From Desulfobotulus mexicanus (GTDB lineage Bacteria > Desulfobacterota > Desulfobacteria > Desulfobacterales > ASO4-4): a stretch of DNA of 64,000 bases. The notes under the pieces are model-generated. The model saw nothing but the letters and a program-made list of their open reading frames with translations, was not told the origin of the DNA and did not search any database. Within the stretch, counting starts at the first letter, position 1, and every line of letters starts with the position of its first letter. The position numbers and the translations under genes are program-made. Shown piece after piece: positions 1 through 9,373 of this stretch. The stretch lies in contig NZ_VDMB01000007.1 of NCBI RefSeq assembly GCF_006175995.1, forward strand, positions 62,001 through 126,000, written 5' to 3'.

Positions 1-227
1 AAAAATTCTTCCCGGCCAGCATGCCTCAACCTGTTTATATTACCGTAAGCATAGGTATTACAGAGTATATTACAGAAGAAAACCTTGTAACCTTTATCCA
101 GCGTGCGGATATGGCCATGTACTGTTCCAAAAAGAACGGCAGAAACCAGATCACCACCCTGATGAGCAATGATTGCAGAGAAAGTATGCAATGCCTGAAA
201 TCCTGGTCCTCAAAAATCCCGGACTGA
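1..227 (+). CDS. C-terminal end of a GGDEF (diguanylate cyclase-type) protein, 5' end outside window
   Basis: Only about the last 74 codons are inside the window; the frame is open from base 3 and the gene starts upstream. The visible residues read as the end of a GGDEF domain: a VSIGITEY strand and then ADMAMYCSKKNGRNQI, the helix and loop that close the diguanylate cyclase fold. The GGDEF signature itself lies outside, so whether the protein makes cyclic di-GMP cannot be judged. About 25 residues follow the domain. The 3' end overlaps the next gene by 37 bases, which suggests co-transcription with the acetyltransferase. Confidence 0.85.
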   Translation, partial: KFFPASMPQPVYITVSIGITEYITEENLVTFIQRADMAMYCSKKNGRNQITTLMSNDCRESMQCLKSWSSKIPD

Positions 228-646
228 CGGAGTGCCGGGATATTATGGCCCTCTACCAGGCTGAAAACTGGTGGCAGGGTCCCGAAGATCTGACGCTGGT
301 TGCCCGCATAATTGCAGGCAGCCATCTTTTTTTAACCGCCCGTACAGAAAACCGTATTATTGCCATGGGCAGGGTGATCAGTGACGGTGTATGTGACGCC
401 TACATACAGGATGTCACCGTGCATAAAGACTGGCGCGGACAGGGTATCGGCGCTCGTATAATTCAGGAGCTGTGCCAACTGCTTGCCACAGAAGGCATTG
501 AGTGGATAGGACTAATCGCAGAAAGGGGCTCCCACCCCTTTTATGAAAAACTGGACTTTGGCATCATGCCCGGCTCTCTGCCCATGCTCCATGGAAAAAC
601 CCTTAAAATGATGGGCTTTGCCCCGGATGTATCAGGAAAAAAATGA
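191..646 (+). CDS. GNAT family N-acetyltransferase
   Basis: A 151-residue protein of the GNAT acetyltransferase family, which moves an acetyl group from acetyl-CoA to an amine. The acetyl-CoA binding motif A is visible as WRGQGIGARI near residue 87, preceded by the YIQDVTVHKD strand, and the C-terminal half has the expected FYEKLDFG motif. The substrate is unknown. The ATG at 191 is chosen; an in-frame TTG at 173 would add six residues, and neither has a strong ribosome binding site. It overlaps the GGDEF gene upstream by 37 bases and the DUF2156 gene downstream by four (ATGA), so the three probably form one operon with translational coupling. Confidence 0.85.
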   Translation: MPEILVLKNPGLTECRDIMALYQAENWWQGPEDLTLVARIIAGSHLFLTARTENRIIAMGRVISDGVCDAYIQDVTVHKDWRGQGIGARIIQELCQLLATEGIEWIGLIAERGSHPFYEKLDFGIMPGSLPMLHGKTLKMMGFAPDVSGKK

Positions 647-1554
647 AGTTTAGAAAGATTTCCATTCAGGATTACAATGAACTCGTCCCCTATTTCAAAA
701 ACCAGAAATACCCCCTTTGCAGCTACTCTCTGCCTTCTCTTCTCTCATGGCAGACAAAGGCCTACCATCCCGTAGCTGCCCTTGAGGCAGACAGCCTTAT
801 CATTGCAGCAGATTACATTCACCAGACGGAACTGCGCCACCTCATCCTTCCCCTGTCCCCGGAAAGGGACTGGACGCCGGAAGAGCTGCATAAGCTCTGC
901 CTTGACTCCGGTTTTCCAGCCATCTGGTTTGTACCTGAAACCTGGCTTGAAAAGGTGGATCAGGAAGCTCTGCAAAACTTTTTCACGGTGGAAGAGCAGA
1001 GTGCCTATACGGATTATATCTATGCCAAAGAAGATCTGGCGGAACTCAAGGGAAGAAAGTACGCAAAAAAACGCAACCTCATCTCCCAGTTCGAAAGAAA
1101 TTTCAGTGAAGACCGGATAGATATCCGCTCCATCACCAAAGAAGATACTCCCGAATGTCTGGATTTTCTCGAGGAATGGTGCAGGGAGCGCAAATGTGAC
1201 AGGGACCCTGAAGCGGATATGGCCTGTGAAAAAATTGCTGCGGCCAATGCCATAGAACTCATTGACAATACAGAATTCAGGGGATTAAGACTTTCACTGG
1301 ATGGCAGGCTTGTGGCCTTTGGCATTGGCAACCGGCTGACTGCGGATATGGGTGTGCTGCACTTTGAAAAGGCAATGGGTTCTGTCAAAGGATTGTATCA
1401 GTATTTTGACAGGGAATGCTGCCGCAGGCTTTTTTCTGAGGATATTCTCTTCATCAACAAGGAATCGGACATGGATGAGCCTGGACTGGCCCATGCCAAG
1501 AGCTCCTATTATCCCATACGCAAAGAAAAGTCCTTTGTTCTGACCCTCCTTTGA
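643..1554 (+). CDS. DUF2156 protein, related to the catalytic domain of phosphatidylglycerol lysyltransferase
   Basis: A 303-residue soluble protein of the DUF2156 (LPG_synthase_C) family, two fused GNAT-like domains related to the cytoplasmic domain of MprF and to FemX-type aminoacyl transferases. Typical features are the basic stretch LKGRKYAKKRN near residue 130, the GLRLSLDGRLVAFGIG strand pair in the second domain, and the C-terminal INKESDMDEPGL segment. Family members without the membrane domain are widespread but their substrate is not established; aminoacyl-tRNA dependent transfer is an inference from homology. The start overlaps the stop of the upstream acetyltransferase (ATGA). Confidence 0.8.
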   Translation: MKFRKISIQDYNELVPYFKNQKYPLCSYSLPSLLSWQTKAYHPVAALEADSLIIAADYIHQTELRHLILPLSPERDWTPEELHKLCLDSGFPAIWFVPETWLEKVDQEALQNFFTVEEQSAYTDYIYAKEDLAELKGRKYAKKRNLISQFERNFSEDRIDIRSITKEDTPECLDFLEEWCRERKCDRDPEADMACEKIAAANAIELIDNTEFRGLRLSLDGRLVAFGIGNRLTADMGVLHFEKAMGSVKGLYQYFDRECCRRLFSEDILFINKESDMDEPGLAHAKSSYYPIRKEKSFVLTLL

Positions 1555-1601
1555 TAAAGCGGAACAGATACCAGAGCGGAATCGGCCAAAGTGCCTGTTG
1601 C

Positions 1602-1673
1602 GGGCACCCGTAAAGGGTGCCCCTACACATACCCTGGCCTTGAGGGCAGGCACAGGGGCCTGCCCCTACAAAA
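1602..1673. repeat. Pair of short GGGC...GCCCCTACA palindromes
   Basis: Two related palindromes lie close together after the DUF2156 gene. The first has GGGCACCC arms around a 5-base loop (1602-1622); the second has GGGCAGGC and GCCTGCCC arms (1644-1669). Each is followed directly by CCTACA. The second is repeated identically at 29477-29506. Similar GGGGCAGGC palindromes are, from memory, common in intergenic DNA of many unrelated bacteria. They could act as hairpins in RNA behind the + strand operon, but no T-run follows. Confidence 0.8.
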
Positions 1674-1746
1674 CAGGGGCTGCACAATCCATTCGCAGGC
1701 GCAGATCCTGTATCTGCCCTACCTGCTCCGGCTGGTCTTGGGTATT

Positions 1747-1791
1747 GTCGTTAAGGACTTTAAAGTCGTTAAAGACTTTAAGGTCATTAAG
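1747..1791. repeat. Tandem 18-base repeat (GTCGTTAAGGACTTTAAA type)
   Basis: Two full 18-base units and a partial third, starting at 1747, 1765 and 1783, differ at only a few positions. Each unit holds a TTAA and a self-complementary CTTTAAAG-like stretch, so the array can fold on itself. It lies in the 278-base gap between the convergent DUF2156 gene and the GGDEF/EAL gene. No function is known. Confidence 0.75.
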
Positions 1792-1832
1792 GAAGGTGAG
1801 GGAAAAAGAGGGCCTGCGCCCCCTTTTCTTTG

Positions 1833-4715
1833 CTAAGGCAGAACAGGAATACCACTGAAGGCAAGGGAAGCCGGTGCCGGTTTTCCTATGAAAAAACCCT
1901 GACCGAAATCCACACCAAACCCGGAAAGAATTTCCAGCGTTTCGGGTACTTCCACAAACTCAGCCACAGTCATGATACCCAGCTCCCTTGCCATCTGGGC
2001 AATGGCCCGGACCACACTACGGTCTTCCTGTCTTTCGTGGAGCTTGCGGATAAAGGAACCGTCTATCTTGATATAATCCACACCCAACTCCCGCAGGTAG
2101 ACAAAACTGGTGAAACCAACCCCAAAATCATCCAGAGAAAAACGGCATCCCAGAGCCTTCATCTGCCGGATAAAATCCAGTGCCCTGTCCATATCCTGAA
2201 TGGCTGCGGTTTCCGTGATTTCAAAAATAAGCTTCTCCGGGTCTGCACCGCTTTCTTTAATGCTTTTCTGAAGGAAGGCAGCCATACCCGCATCGGCCAG
2301 ATCCCTTGCGGAAAGATTCATGGAAAAAGATAGTTTTTTCCCCTGTTTTTCCAGCATGGCCTGCAGGGCAAAGGTTTTTTGTGCCACAACCCGGTCTATG
2401 GAACCCACAAGCCCATGGCGTTCCGCCGCCTGTATGAAGGCTCCGGGAAGAACCACATTACCTTCTAAATCCCGCATCCGTACCAGAGCCTCATAATGGA
2501 ATATTTTTCTTGAAACCAGATGCAGCAGGGGCTGATACCAGACCTCAAAGCGGTCCCCTGCCAAAGCATCAAGAATCCGCTGTTTCTTATGGAAGGTAGC
2601 CCGTTTCAGCTCCCCTTCCCGGTCTTCGGGAACAAAAATACGACACCTGTTCTTGCCCAGCTCCTTGGCCTTCCCCAGTGCCGCATCCAGCACAGCCAGC
2701 AAGGTGACTGCATCGCCCGCATGTTCAGGAATCAATGCCAGACCCGCAGATACGGTTAACCTCAGACCGCTGTCATCAAAACGCTTTGCTTCCACCTGTC
2801 TGCGGATTTCTTCTCCCAGGGCAAGGGCCTCGGCAGAACCCATATTCCTTATAAAAAGGGCCATCTGATCTCCACCAAAACGCCCCATAAACCAGCGATC
2901 CGCTGCCAGTCTGGCATCCATGACCTGATCCACACTCCGGATCAGCGCCCTCAAAACCTGATCCCCACGGGCATACCCGATCTGATCATTGACCAGCTTG
3001 AAACCATCAATGTCGATGAGAAGCCCCGCACCCGTTCCGGAAAACTCCCCGTCCAGCCTGCGGATGAAACTGTCCCGGTTCAAAAGACCTGTCTGCACAT
3101 CATAGGTTTCAAGATATAAAGCCCGTTCTTCGGCCTGTTTTTTCTCCGTAATATCTTCCTGTATGGCCAGAAAATGAACAATCTCACCGCCAAGGCCCCG
3201 CACGGGAGTAATCAGCCCCTTGCCCCAGTAGAAAGAGCCACCCTTGGTTTTGTTCTTGAAATCTCCCCGCCATGTCTGGCCTGAAAGAATGGTCTCCCAG
3301 AGGGTTGCATAGGTTTCAGGTCGGGTTTCTCCGGAAGCCAGAATACGGGGATTCTGGCCAATGGCCTCTTCCCTGACATAGCCCGTCACCCTTTCAAAAA
3401 CCCCGTTTACATATTCTATGGTGCCATGGCGGTCCGTAATGAAGACCACATTGGTACTCTGTTCAATGGCCATGGTGAGTTTATGAAGCTCGGCCTCGGC
3501 CTTCTTTTTTTCCGTAATATCCTGGGAAGTTCCCACCAGATGCTGAACCCTGCCTTCAGCATCCTTGATGGCCCGGCCAAGAACAGAAATAATACGCAGC
3601 TCCCGGTTCACAAAAACCCCATGCTCCAGCTGAAAAGCCTCGCCCCCCTTCCAGGCAGCATCCAGAGCCTTTTCAATATTAGCATGATCCCTTTCCGGCA
3701 CCTTTTTTAAAAATGATGCAAAATCCGGCAGCGGGCCGTCTGAAGGCATCCCCATAATCCTGAACATCTGACGGCTCCAGCGCAGCGTATCGGTATTCCT
3801 GTTCAACTTCCAGCTTCCTATACCCGCCACCTGCTGAGCTTCGGAAAGATTTTCCTCGCTTTCCTTTAAGGCTCTCAGGGTTTCCATGGATTCAGAAATA
3901 TCCCGGACCAGCATGGCAATGACACAGGTTTCTTCGGTGCGGATGCGCTGGAGACGTACTTCCGCCTCATAGCAGGTCTTGTCCCTGCGACAGACATAGA
4001 CCTGAAATCGCCTTTTACCTTCGGAGCAGATTCCCATTTCTGCGACCAGATCCTTAAAGGCTGCAGCATCGGCCCCGATGAAAAGCTCCCAGAAAACCAT
4101 GGACCGAAGGGTATTCAGATCAAATCCGCTATTGTTTATGGCGCTGGCATTGGCTTCTTCAAAGCAGAAGGTTTCAGGATTGATGAGAAAGATTTCTTCC
4201 TTGAGGTTTTCAAAGATAAAACCAAGACGCTGGTGCAGCTCCCTGTCTTTTCTGGTCCGGGTGATATCCATAACACTGGTGATTTTATATTTTGCGCCCT
4301 TATCATCCTTAAAAAGACCGGCTGTGGCCAGAATGGGAAAAAGGGTGCCGTCCTTTCTCCTTACCTCCCATTCCATCACAGGCTCATCACCACTTTCAAA
4401 AAAATCCTTTAAGGCTTTTCTTCCCATGGCTTCCCGGTCTTCGGGCAGCACCATGGTAAAGGGCCTGCCCCTTAATTCTTCGCGGGTATAGCCGTATATC
4501 CGTGTATAGGCTGGATTAACATCCACAAAAAGGCCATTTTCATCCACAATGCAAAGCCCCATGTCTGTCACATCCCAGGCGGCAAGGCGCAAAAGATCCT
4601 CCTTATCAAGAACCTTTTTACCCTTTTCCATGGCATGGGAAATATCGGCAATGCGGCTTTCAAGGCCCTTCAAAAGAAACTCCAGATCCTGCGGCAGATG
4701 GGATGGGTGGGACAT
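1833..4715 (-). CDS. Cyclic di-GMP signalling protein: four PAS domains, degenerate GGDEF, intact EAL
   Basis: A 960-residue sensory protein without membrane segments. A short N-terminal helix is followed by about four PAS domains (first ~45-165, last ~415-530; the fourth has the typical IEYVNGVFERVTGY), then GGDEF (~540-700) and EAL (~715-955). The GGDEF site reads GGDQM, so cyclase activity is doubtful. The EAL domain keeps its catalytic set: YEALVRMR, MNLSARDL, FEITETAA, DDFGVGF, YIKIDGSF and AEFVE, so it is probably a phosphodiesterase that degrades cyclic di-GMP, with GGDEF possibly as a GTP-sensing part. The start at 4715 has an AAGGAAGG ribosome site; a longer frame begins at 4772 without one. 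It is transcribed alone. Confidence 0.92.
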   Translation of the reverse strand: MSHPSHLPQDLEFLLKGLESRIADISHAMEKGKKVLDKEDLLRLAAWDVTDMGLCIVDENGLFVDVNPAYTRIYGYTREELRGRPFTMVLPEDREAMGRKALKDFFESGDEPVMEWEVRRKDGTLFPILATAGLFKDDKGAKYKITSVMDITRTRKDRELHQRLGFIFENLKEEIFLINPETFCFEEANASAINNSGFDLNTLRSMVFWELFIGADAAAFKDLVAEMGICSEGKRRFQVYVCRRDKTCYEAEVRLQRIRTEETCVIAMLVRDISESMETLRALKESEENLSEAQQVAGIGSWKLNRNTDTLRWSRQMFRIMGMPSDGPLPDFASFLKKVPERDHANIEKALDAAWKGGEAFQLEHGVFVNRELRIISVLGRAIKDAEGRVQHLVGTSQDITEKKKAEAELHKLTMAIEQSTNVVFITDRHGTIEYVNGVFERVTGYVREEAIGQNPRILASGETRPETYATLWETILSGQTWRGDFKNKTKGGSFYWGKGLITPVRGLGGEIVHFLAIQEDITEKKQAEERALYLETYDVQTGLLNRDSFIRRLDGEFSGTGAGLLIDIDGFKLVNDQIGYARGDQVLRALIRSVDQVMDARLAADRWFMGRFGGDQMALFIRNMGSAEALALGEEIRRQVEAKRFDDSGLRLTVSAGLALIPEHAGDAVTLLAVLDAALGKAKELGKNRCRIFVPEDREGELKRATFHKKQRILDALAGDRFEVWYQPLLHLVSRKIFHYEALVRMRDLEGNVVLPGAFIQAAERHGLVGSIDRVVAQKTFALQAMLEKQGKKLSFSMNLSARDLADAGMAAFLQKSIKESGADPEKLIFEITETAAIQDMDRALDFIRQMKALGCRFSLDDFGVGFTSFVYLRELGVDYIKIDGSFIRKLHERQEDRSVVRAIAQMARELGIMTVAEFVEVPETLEILSGFGVDFGQGFFIGKPAPASLAFSGIPVLP

Positions 4716-4752
4716 ATAAGCCTTCCTTGGGAACAAGGTGGATTCTAAAAAA

Positions 4753-4825
4753 AATGTAACTGCCAGCACCATCTTCGCTGGCTAAAGACCATAGCTGTCA
4801 GGCAGATTGCACAGGCACCAGTAAA
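4753..4825. repeat. Partial copy of the long palindromic intergenic repeat
   Basis: This stretch shares the segment GACCATAGCTGTCAGGCA and the following CACAGGCACC with the copy at 9374-9475, and begins with a GTAACTGCCAGCAC end like the outer ends of the full elements at 21794-22160 and 61146-61496. Only one arm is present. It fills the space between the PAS/GGDEF/EAL gene and the lipocalin-like gene. Confidence 0.7.
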
Positions 4826-5944
4826 CTACAGCCTCCCGGCCATGGAACCCGCATACCCCGTCAGTTCGGCATAGCCTTTTCCCGTCAGGGCTTTTCCCTT
4901 TCGGGTTCCTGAAACAAGGATGCTGCCCTCCCAGTAAATGACACTGCCGGGGCTGTCCTGCGGACGCATTTCCTGATCCTTAAGGGGCGTCTCAAAGTAA
5001 AGATCCAGATCCACAGAGGGCAGTTGTAATCGCCAGGCCACCGGATAAACAGCCCCGGATTCCGGGCTGCGCCAGGTGCTTTGAACAGATAATGCCACAT
5101 CTTCCATGGGGATTGAAACACTTTTTCCTTCAGGGTCCACAAGGGTTCCGGAGTAAATCAGGGCAGAGCCGTCCTTTGCACGCACCTGAAAAAACATGAG
5201 ATCATAAGCGTCGGAAAGATGAATGGAAAACCAGTCCCAGCCCACGGCATCGGGATCCAGAGGTTCCGATGAAAACTCATGATCCATCCAGGACAAACCT
5301 TCAAGCCCATACTTTTCTTCCCCCAGTATTATACTGCCACGGGTTTTCAGACGGGTGAAGGAATAATAACAACTGGCCCTCTCCGGAGCATTTCCCTTAA
5401 GGGAATAACCCCCATCGCCATGCAGTATAAGGGGTTTTTCAGGCTCAAGCTCAAAGGAAAAGGCAAAATCATGCTCCACAAGTGCAAGGTGCTGCTTTTT
5501 TTCCCCAAGGTTCATTTTCCACTCGCCCATATGGATAAAAAAGGCGGAATCCTCCATGCCCCATGAAACCATCCCCGGCTCAGGCCGCATCAGACGGCTG
5601 GCATGGAAATGTCTTCTGCCCTCCATATCGGAAACAGCCCCGTGGGCCATCCATATTTCTTCTGTCCGCCATGGGGAAGACTTTTCCGGCTGTGTAAAGC
5701 GACCCGGTGGCCCAAGGCGGGAACGGAAAAAGGTGAGCTGATAGCCAAAGTGCCGCCCCGTATCCGTCATGAGGTTGCCGGTGTAATACCACCATTCCGT
5801 CCGGAAATCCGGATGGGGACCATGATCTTTGGGAAAAACCAGCCCGCAGGGTCCGTCCACCCGGGGAAAATCCCCGGCGGAGACAAAGAAGGGAAAAATA
5901 CAGAGCGAAAAAAAAACAAGAAGAAAAACCTTAAACTTTTTCAT
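4826..5944 (-). CDS. Secreted lipocalin-like (CrtC/AttH-type) protein
   Basis: A 372-residue exported protein: a positively charged start and hydrophobic stretch (FKVFLLVFFSLCIFPFF, residues ~4-20) followed by SAG form a signal peptide. The mature part is the two-barrel lipocalin-like fold of the CrtC/AttH family, with the hallmark RTEWWYYTGNL near residue 50 and LSWMDHEFSS in the second half. CrtC members hydrate carotenoids, but the large non-photosynthetic branch (AttH) has no proven activity. The gene overlaps an FtsX-type permease by four bases and follows its ATPase, the AttEFGH arrangement, so it probably works with that ABC system at the periplasmic face, perhaps binding a lipid. Confidence 0.85.
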   Translation of the reverse strand: MKKFKVFLLVFFSLCIFPFFVSAGDFPRVDGPCGLVFPKDHGPHPDFRTEWWYYTGNLMTDTGRHFGYQLTFFRSRLGPPGRFTQPEKSSPWRTEEIWMAHGAVSDMEGRRHFHASRLMRPEPGMVSWGMEDSAFFIHMGEWKMNLGEKKQHLALVEHDFAFSFELEPEKPLILHGDGGYSLKGNAPERASCYYSFTRLKTRGSIILGEEKYGLEGLSWMDHEFSSEPLDPDAVGWDWFSIHLSDAYDLMFFQVRAKDGSALIYSGTLVDPEGKSVSIPMEDVALSVQSTWRSPESGAVYPVAWRLQLPSVDLDLYFETPLKDQEMRPQDSPGSVIYWEGSILVSGTRKGKALTGKGYAELTGYAGSMAGRL

Positions 5945-8535
5945 GAAGCTCCCTCCCGGAGGGCTTCCGCCGGAGACCCCCGCAGGGCAAGGGCCATGGC
6001 AGGGCCTGCCGCCAGCATTCCCGCAAGAAAAATCATCAGAATCCCTGCCAAAAGATTCATACCATCCAGAGCAAATAAAAAGGTCCAGCCAAAGGACTGT
6101 TTATTGATGCCATGGATAAGGAGATAAGAAAGCACAAAGCCGCAGGCAAGACCTGCCACAAGGGAGAAGGCCAGAAGCAGCCCTGCCTCCCAGCGTACCA
6201 TGGACCGCACCTGAAAAGCAGAAGCCCCAAGGCTTCTCAGGGTCAGAAGCTCCACCCTTTCCACCATCACCCGCAGGGTCATGGTGGTGGCTATGCCAAG
6301 CCCTGCTATGCCAAGGGCCATGGCCAGAAGAACAAAGGTCACGGCAAAGGTTTCATCGAAAATATCCAGAACGGCATTTCTCAAAGAAAGACCTGCCACC
6401 ACATCCACGCTGTCTCCGTAATCTTTTAGAAGCTGGTTTCTTAAAAGTTCAAGGGCAAGGTCCTTTTCCTGCCCTCCGTCACCGGAACTCTTATTATAGA
6501 AAAGGCGCATCCCTGAAATTTCCTGATTTCCCGTTTGATGCCTAAGAGCCTCCATGTCACAGAAAAGGGCAAGTGTCCGGGTACGAAAATCCCGGACAAT
6601 GGCTTTTACCTCAAACTGCAGGAAAACTCCGTCCACATAAAAATCGAGTATCTGCCCCTTATCCAGTCCGTGGAGATGCAAAGCCGGTTCCGATACCAGA
6701 AGGGGAATGGGTCCATGGCCGGAATAAAAATATGCATCGGAAGAATTGCCGGTGACATCGAGAAAACCACCGTAGCGGGAAAGAATATCCATATCCATGG
6801 CTTCCAGATCAAAAACAAGGCCATTTTTTTCAAGTTTCACCCTGCGGTAACCCAAGGCATCCCATGACGGCAGTTTCTCTATTTGAGCCACAAGCTCTGC
6901 GGAAAGGGGATAGCGGTAATCATTTAACTCTGCCATTTTACTTCGGATGAAAAGATCCCCGCTGATACTCTGGTCTACCCAGAGACGCACGGTTTCACGG
7001 AAACTTGTAATCATCAGGGAAAGGGCCACAAAAAGGGCAACGGCCGTTGTCAGGGCACCTGCTGCCAGAGCAATACGGCCACCACTTTCCCGAAACTGCC
7101 TTGCCGCCAGAAAGGCAGAAACACCGAAACTGCGTCCCAGAAAAAGGGCCATGCCCGGCCCCAGACGGGCCAATACCCAGGGCAGAATCAAAGCCGTTCC
7201 GCCGAAAAGGGAAAAGGCTGCCAGATATCCGCCCATGGGCAGGCCATCCAGTGCAGGCAGTCCTGCAAAAAGGGGAACTGCGGCCAGAAGCCCAAAACCC
7301 GCCAGAACAGCAGGCTTTCCTGCACCGGGTTTTCTGACGGAAAAATCCCTTGCCGCCATGGCCCTTTTCGCTGATACGGACGTGGCCTGAAGTGCTGGAT
7401 ACAGGGCCGCGATGGCGGCCACAAAAAGAGTCAGCGCAAGGGTCAGCCAGAGATCCTTAAATCTAAAGGCATGGGCTGCCACACCCTTTCCAAAGAAAAG
7501 GGTCTCAAGGGTTTTTCCAACTCCATCCTGCAAAAAGGGATAAGCCAAGAGGGTAAGGGGCAGAGAAAAAAGCCAGCCCATGATCCCCAGCAGCAGACCT
7601 TCTGTAATAAAAAGCAAAAATATGGATGCCTTTGCAGCGCCCATGGCCCGGAGCATGGCCACCTCCCGGCTTCGGGATGCGGCATTGAGGGCCACCACGC
7701 TGTAAACAAGAAACATGCCCACAAAAAGAGAGACAAAACCCATCACCAGAAGATTCATGCGATAGGCCTTTACCATGGAAAGGCCAGTATCCCTGAAAAC
7801 TGTGGCAGGCTGCATCTGTACCCCTGAAGGCAGCATGGCTTCCAGAGCCATTATATCCGCCCCTGCATGCAGCCTCAGATCCATGCGATCCACAAGGCCA
7901 TAGCGGCCCGTACTTTCCTGAAAGGTGGCCATGTCGCAAAGAGCCAGCCCTCCGCCCTCGGCCAGAGCCAGCCCCTTTTCCTCCAGAATCCCTGCCACAA
8001 ACATATCAGCGGGTTTTCCTCCGTGGAGAATCCGCAGACTGTCTCCATGGCCAAGATCCAGCCTTCGGGCAAGACTACGGGTCACAAGCATGGCACCGGG
8101 CCTTGTCACCAGTTCGGAAATTCCGCCAGAATCTTCTTCGGAAGACACAGGCTCCCACTGCCGAAAGGAGGTATCCAGAAAAGGATCCAGCCCCATGAGC
8201 AGAAAAGGGCGTTCTCCTTGCTTGTCTTGTCTGTCCGGCAGCACATAAACAGAAGAAAAGGGAGCCGCCGCAAGCACATCCGGATGATGCAGGAAATCCG
8301 CCATCAGCTCTTCCGGTATGCCTTCCGGTCCGGCGGTCAGGTGATAATCCGCCCGGCCCGTTACCTGTGTGACGGATGAGGAGAAACTCTCCCCTGCTCC
8401 GTCAATGGCCATGCGCACACTGGAAAATACGGAGGCTCCCAGAGCAATGGCCAGAAGGGCCGCAAAAGTTCTCAGTTTCTGCCGCAGCAGATGACGCAGA
8501 GAAATACGGAAAAGAAGAAAGAAAAAAAACTTCAT
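5941..8535 (-). CDS. FtsX-type ABC transporter permease (AttFG-like)
   Basis: An 864-residue inner-membrane protein with the MacB/LolCE architecture twice over: an N-terminal membrane segment (LRTFAALLAIALGASVF), a periplasmic domain (~50-260), three membrane segments (~265-380), a central four-segment linker region (~400-500), a second periplasmic domain and a final FtsX domain with three segments. Such permeases do not pump through a channel but couple cytoplasmic ATP hydrolysis to periplasmic movements that release or hand over lipids, lipoproteins or peptides. It overlaps the ATPase gene upstream and the lipocalin-like gene downstream by ATGA each, so all three are translationally coupled. 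The cargo is not known. Confidence 0.88.
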   Translation of the reverse strand: MKFFFFLLFRISLRHLLRQKLRTFAALLAIALGASVFSSVRMAIDGAGESFSSSVTQVTGRADYHLTAGPEGIPEELMADFLHHPDVLAAAPFSSVYVLPDRQDKQGERPFLLMGLDPFLDTSFRQWEPVSSEEDSGGISELVTRPGAMLVTRSLARRLDLGHGDSLRILHGGKPADMFVAGILEEKGLALAEGGGLALCDMATFQESTGRYGLVDRMDLRLHAGADIMALEAMLPSGVQMQPATVFRDTGLSMVKAYRMNLLVMGFVSLFVGMFLVYSVVALNAASRSREVAMLRAMGAAKASIFLLFITEGLLLGIMGWLFSLPLTLLAYPFLQDGVGKTLETLFFGKGVAAHAFRFKDLWLTLALTLFVAAIAALYPALQATSVSAKRAMAARDFSVRKPGAGKPAVLAGFGLLAAVPLFAGLPALDGLPMGGYLAAFSLFGGTALILPWVLARLGPGMALFLGRSFGVSAFLAARQFRESGGRIALAAGALTTAVALFVALSLMITSFRETVRLWVDQSISGDLFIRSKMAELNDYRYPLSAELVAQIEKLPSWDALGYRRVKLEKNGLVFDLEAMDMDILSRYGGFLDVTGNSSDAYFYSGHGPIPLLVSEPALHLHGLDKGQILDFYVDGVFLQFEVKAIVRDFRTRTLALFCDMEALRHQTGNQEISGMRLFYNKSSGDGGQEKDLALELLRNQLLKDYGDSVDVVAGLSLRNAVLDIFDETFAVTFVLLAMALGIAGLGIATTMTLRVMVERVELLTLRSLGASAFQVRSMVRWEAGLLLAFSLVAGLACGFVLSYLLIHGINKQSFGWTFLFALDGMNLLAGILMIFLAGMLAAGPAMALALRGSPAEALREGAS

Positions 8536-9347
8536 GGCTTCATGCCCTGAATGGAGGTGGTGCGGGTATCCGTATAATGGGCGGCTCCTTTTACAAAAGA
8601 GGCCGCCGACGCCAAAGGATCAGGCCTTGCGTCAGAAACCCGTCCGTCCATCAGGTGAATTATATGGCTGGCAAAGGGATCTGCCATGTCACTGTGGGTA
8701 GCCATGACAAGGGTGGCCCCTTTTTTCACCAGATCCGACAGAAGAGCGATAACAGCCATGGCATTGCTTTCATCCAGATTGCCAGTAGGTTCGTCGGCCA
8801 GCAGCAGATCCGGTTCGTTCACAAGTGCCCTTGCTATGGCCACCCGCTGCATCTCACCGCCTGAAAGTTCCGCAGGCAGATGATGCATGCGCTGCCCCAT
8901 GCCGAGGGATTTGAGAAGATCCCCTGCCCTTTTCTGTGCAGCCCCTTGTTTGCTTCCTGCCAGAAGCGAAGGAAGCATGACATTTTCCACGGCCCGCAAG
9001 GTGGGCAGAAGATTAAAGGACTGAAAAATAACCCCCACACCGTGACGGCGAAAGGTATCCAGATCCGGATTTTTTCCCGGAGACAGGTCATAATCCCCTA
9101 CCCTCAGGCTGCCAGCATCCGGCCTGTCCAGACCGGCAAGCAGAGACAAAAGTGTGGTTTTTCCTGATCCGCTGCGTCCCTTCAGCAGTACAAAATTTCC
9201 CCGGTTCACGGTAAGATCCACATAATCCAGCGCTTTCAGCTCCACACCCTTTCTGCCATAAAAACGGCAGAGACCTGAAGCCAAAACCAGCGGCACCGGG
9301 TTTTCATACATGTCTTCCATGCTTCTGCTTTCAATGGCAGCATCCAT
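8532..9347 (-). CDS. ABC transporter ATP-binding protein (LolD/AttE-like)
   Basis: A 271-residue ATPase of the MacB/LolD group. Visible motifs are Walker A GRSGSGKTT (residue ~58), the Q-loop VIFQSFNLLP, the signature LSGGEMQRVAIARAL and Walker B LLLADEPTGNLD, followed by the switch histidine MATHSD. The 17-residue extension before PLVLASGLC and the ~40-residue tail after the fold are longer than usual. The start has an AGGAGAT ribosome site. It is the first gene of the AttEFGH-like operon and powers the permease encoded next. Confidence 0.92.
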   Translation of the reverse strand: MDAAIESRSMEDMYENPVPLVLASGLCRFYGRKGVELKALDYVDLTVNRGNFVLLKGRSGSGKTTLLSLLAGLDRPDAGSLRVGDYDLSPGKNPDLDTFRRHGVGVIFQSFNLLPTLRAVENVMLPSLLAGSKQGAAQKRAGDLLKSLGMGQRMHHLPAELSGGEMQRVAIARALVNEPDLLLADEPTGNLDESNAMAVIALLSDLVKKGATLVMATHSDMADPFASHIIHLMDGRVSDARPDPLASAASFVKGAAHYTDTRTTSIQGMKP

Positions 9348-9373
9348 ATTATCTCCTTGTCCGGCAGCAAAGG

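Noticed and set aside
1591-1836. Frames with VVKDFKVVKDFK repeats
   Set aside because: Translation of the 18-base tandem repeat; no ribosome site and overlaps the palindromes.
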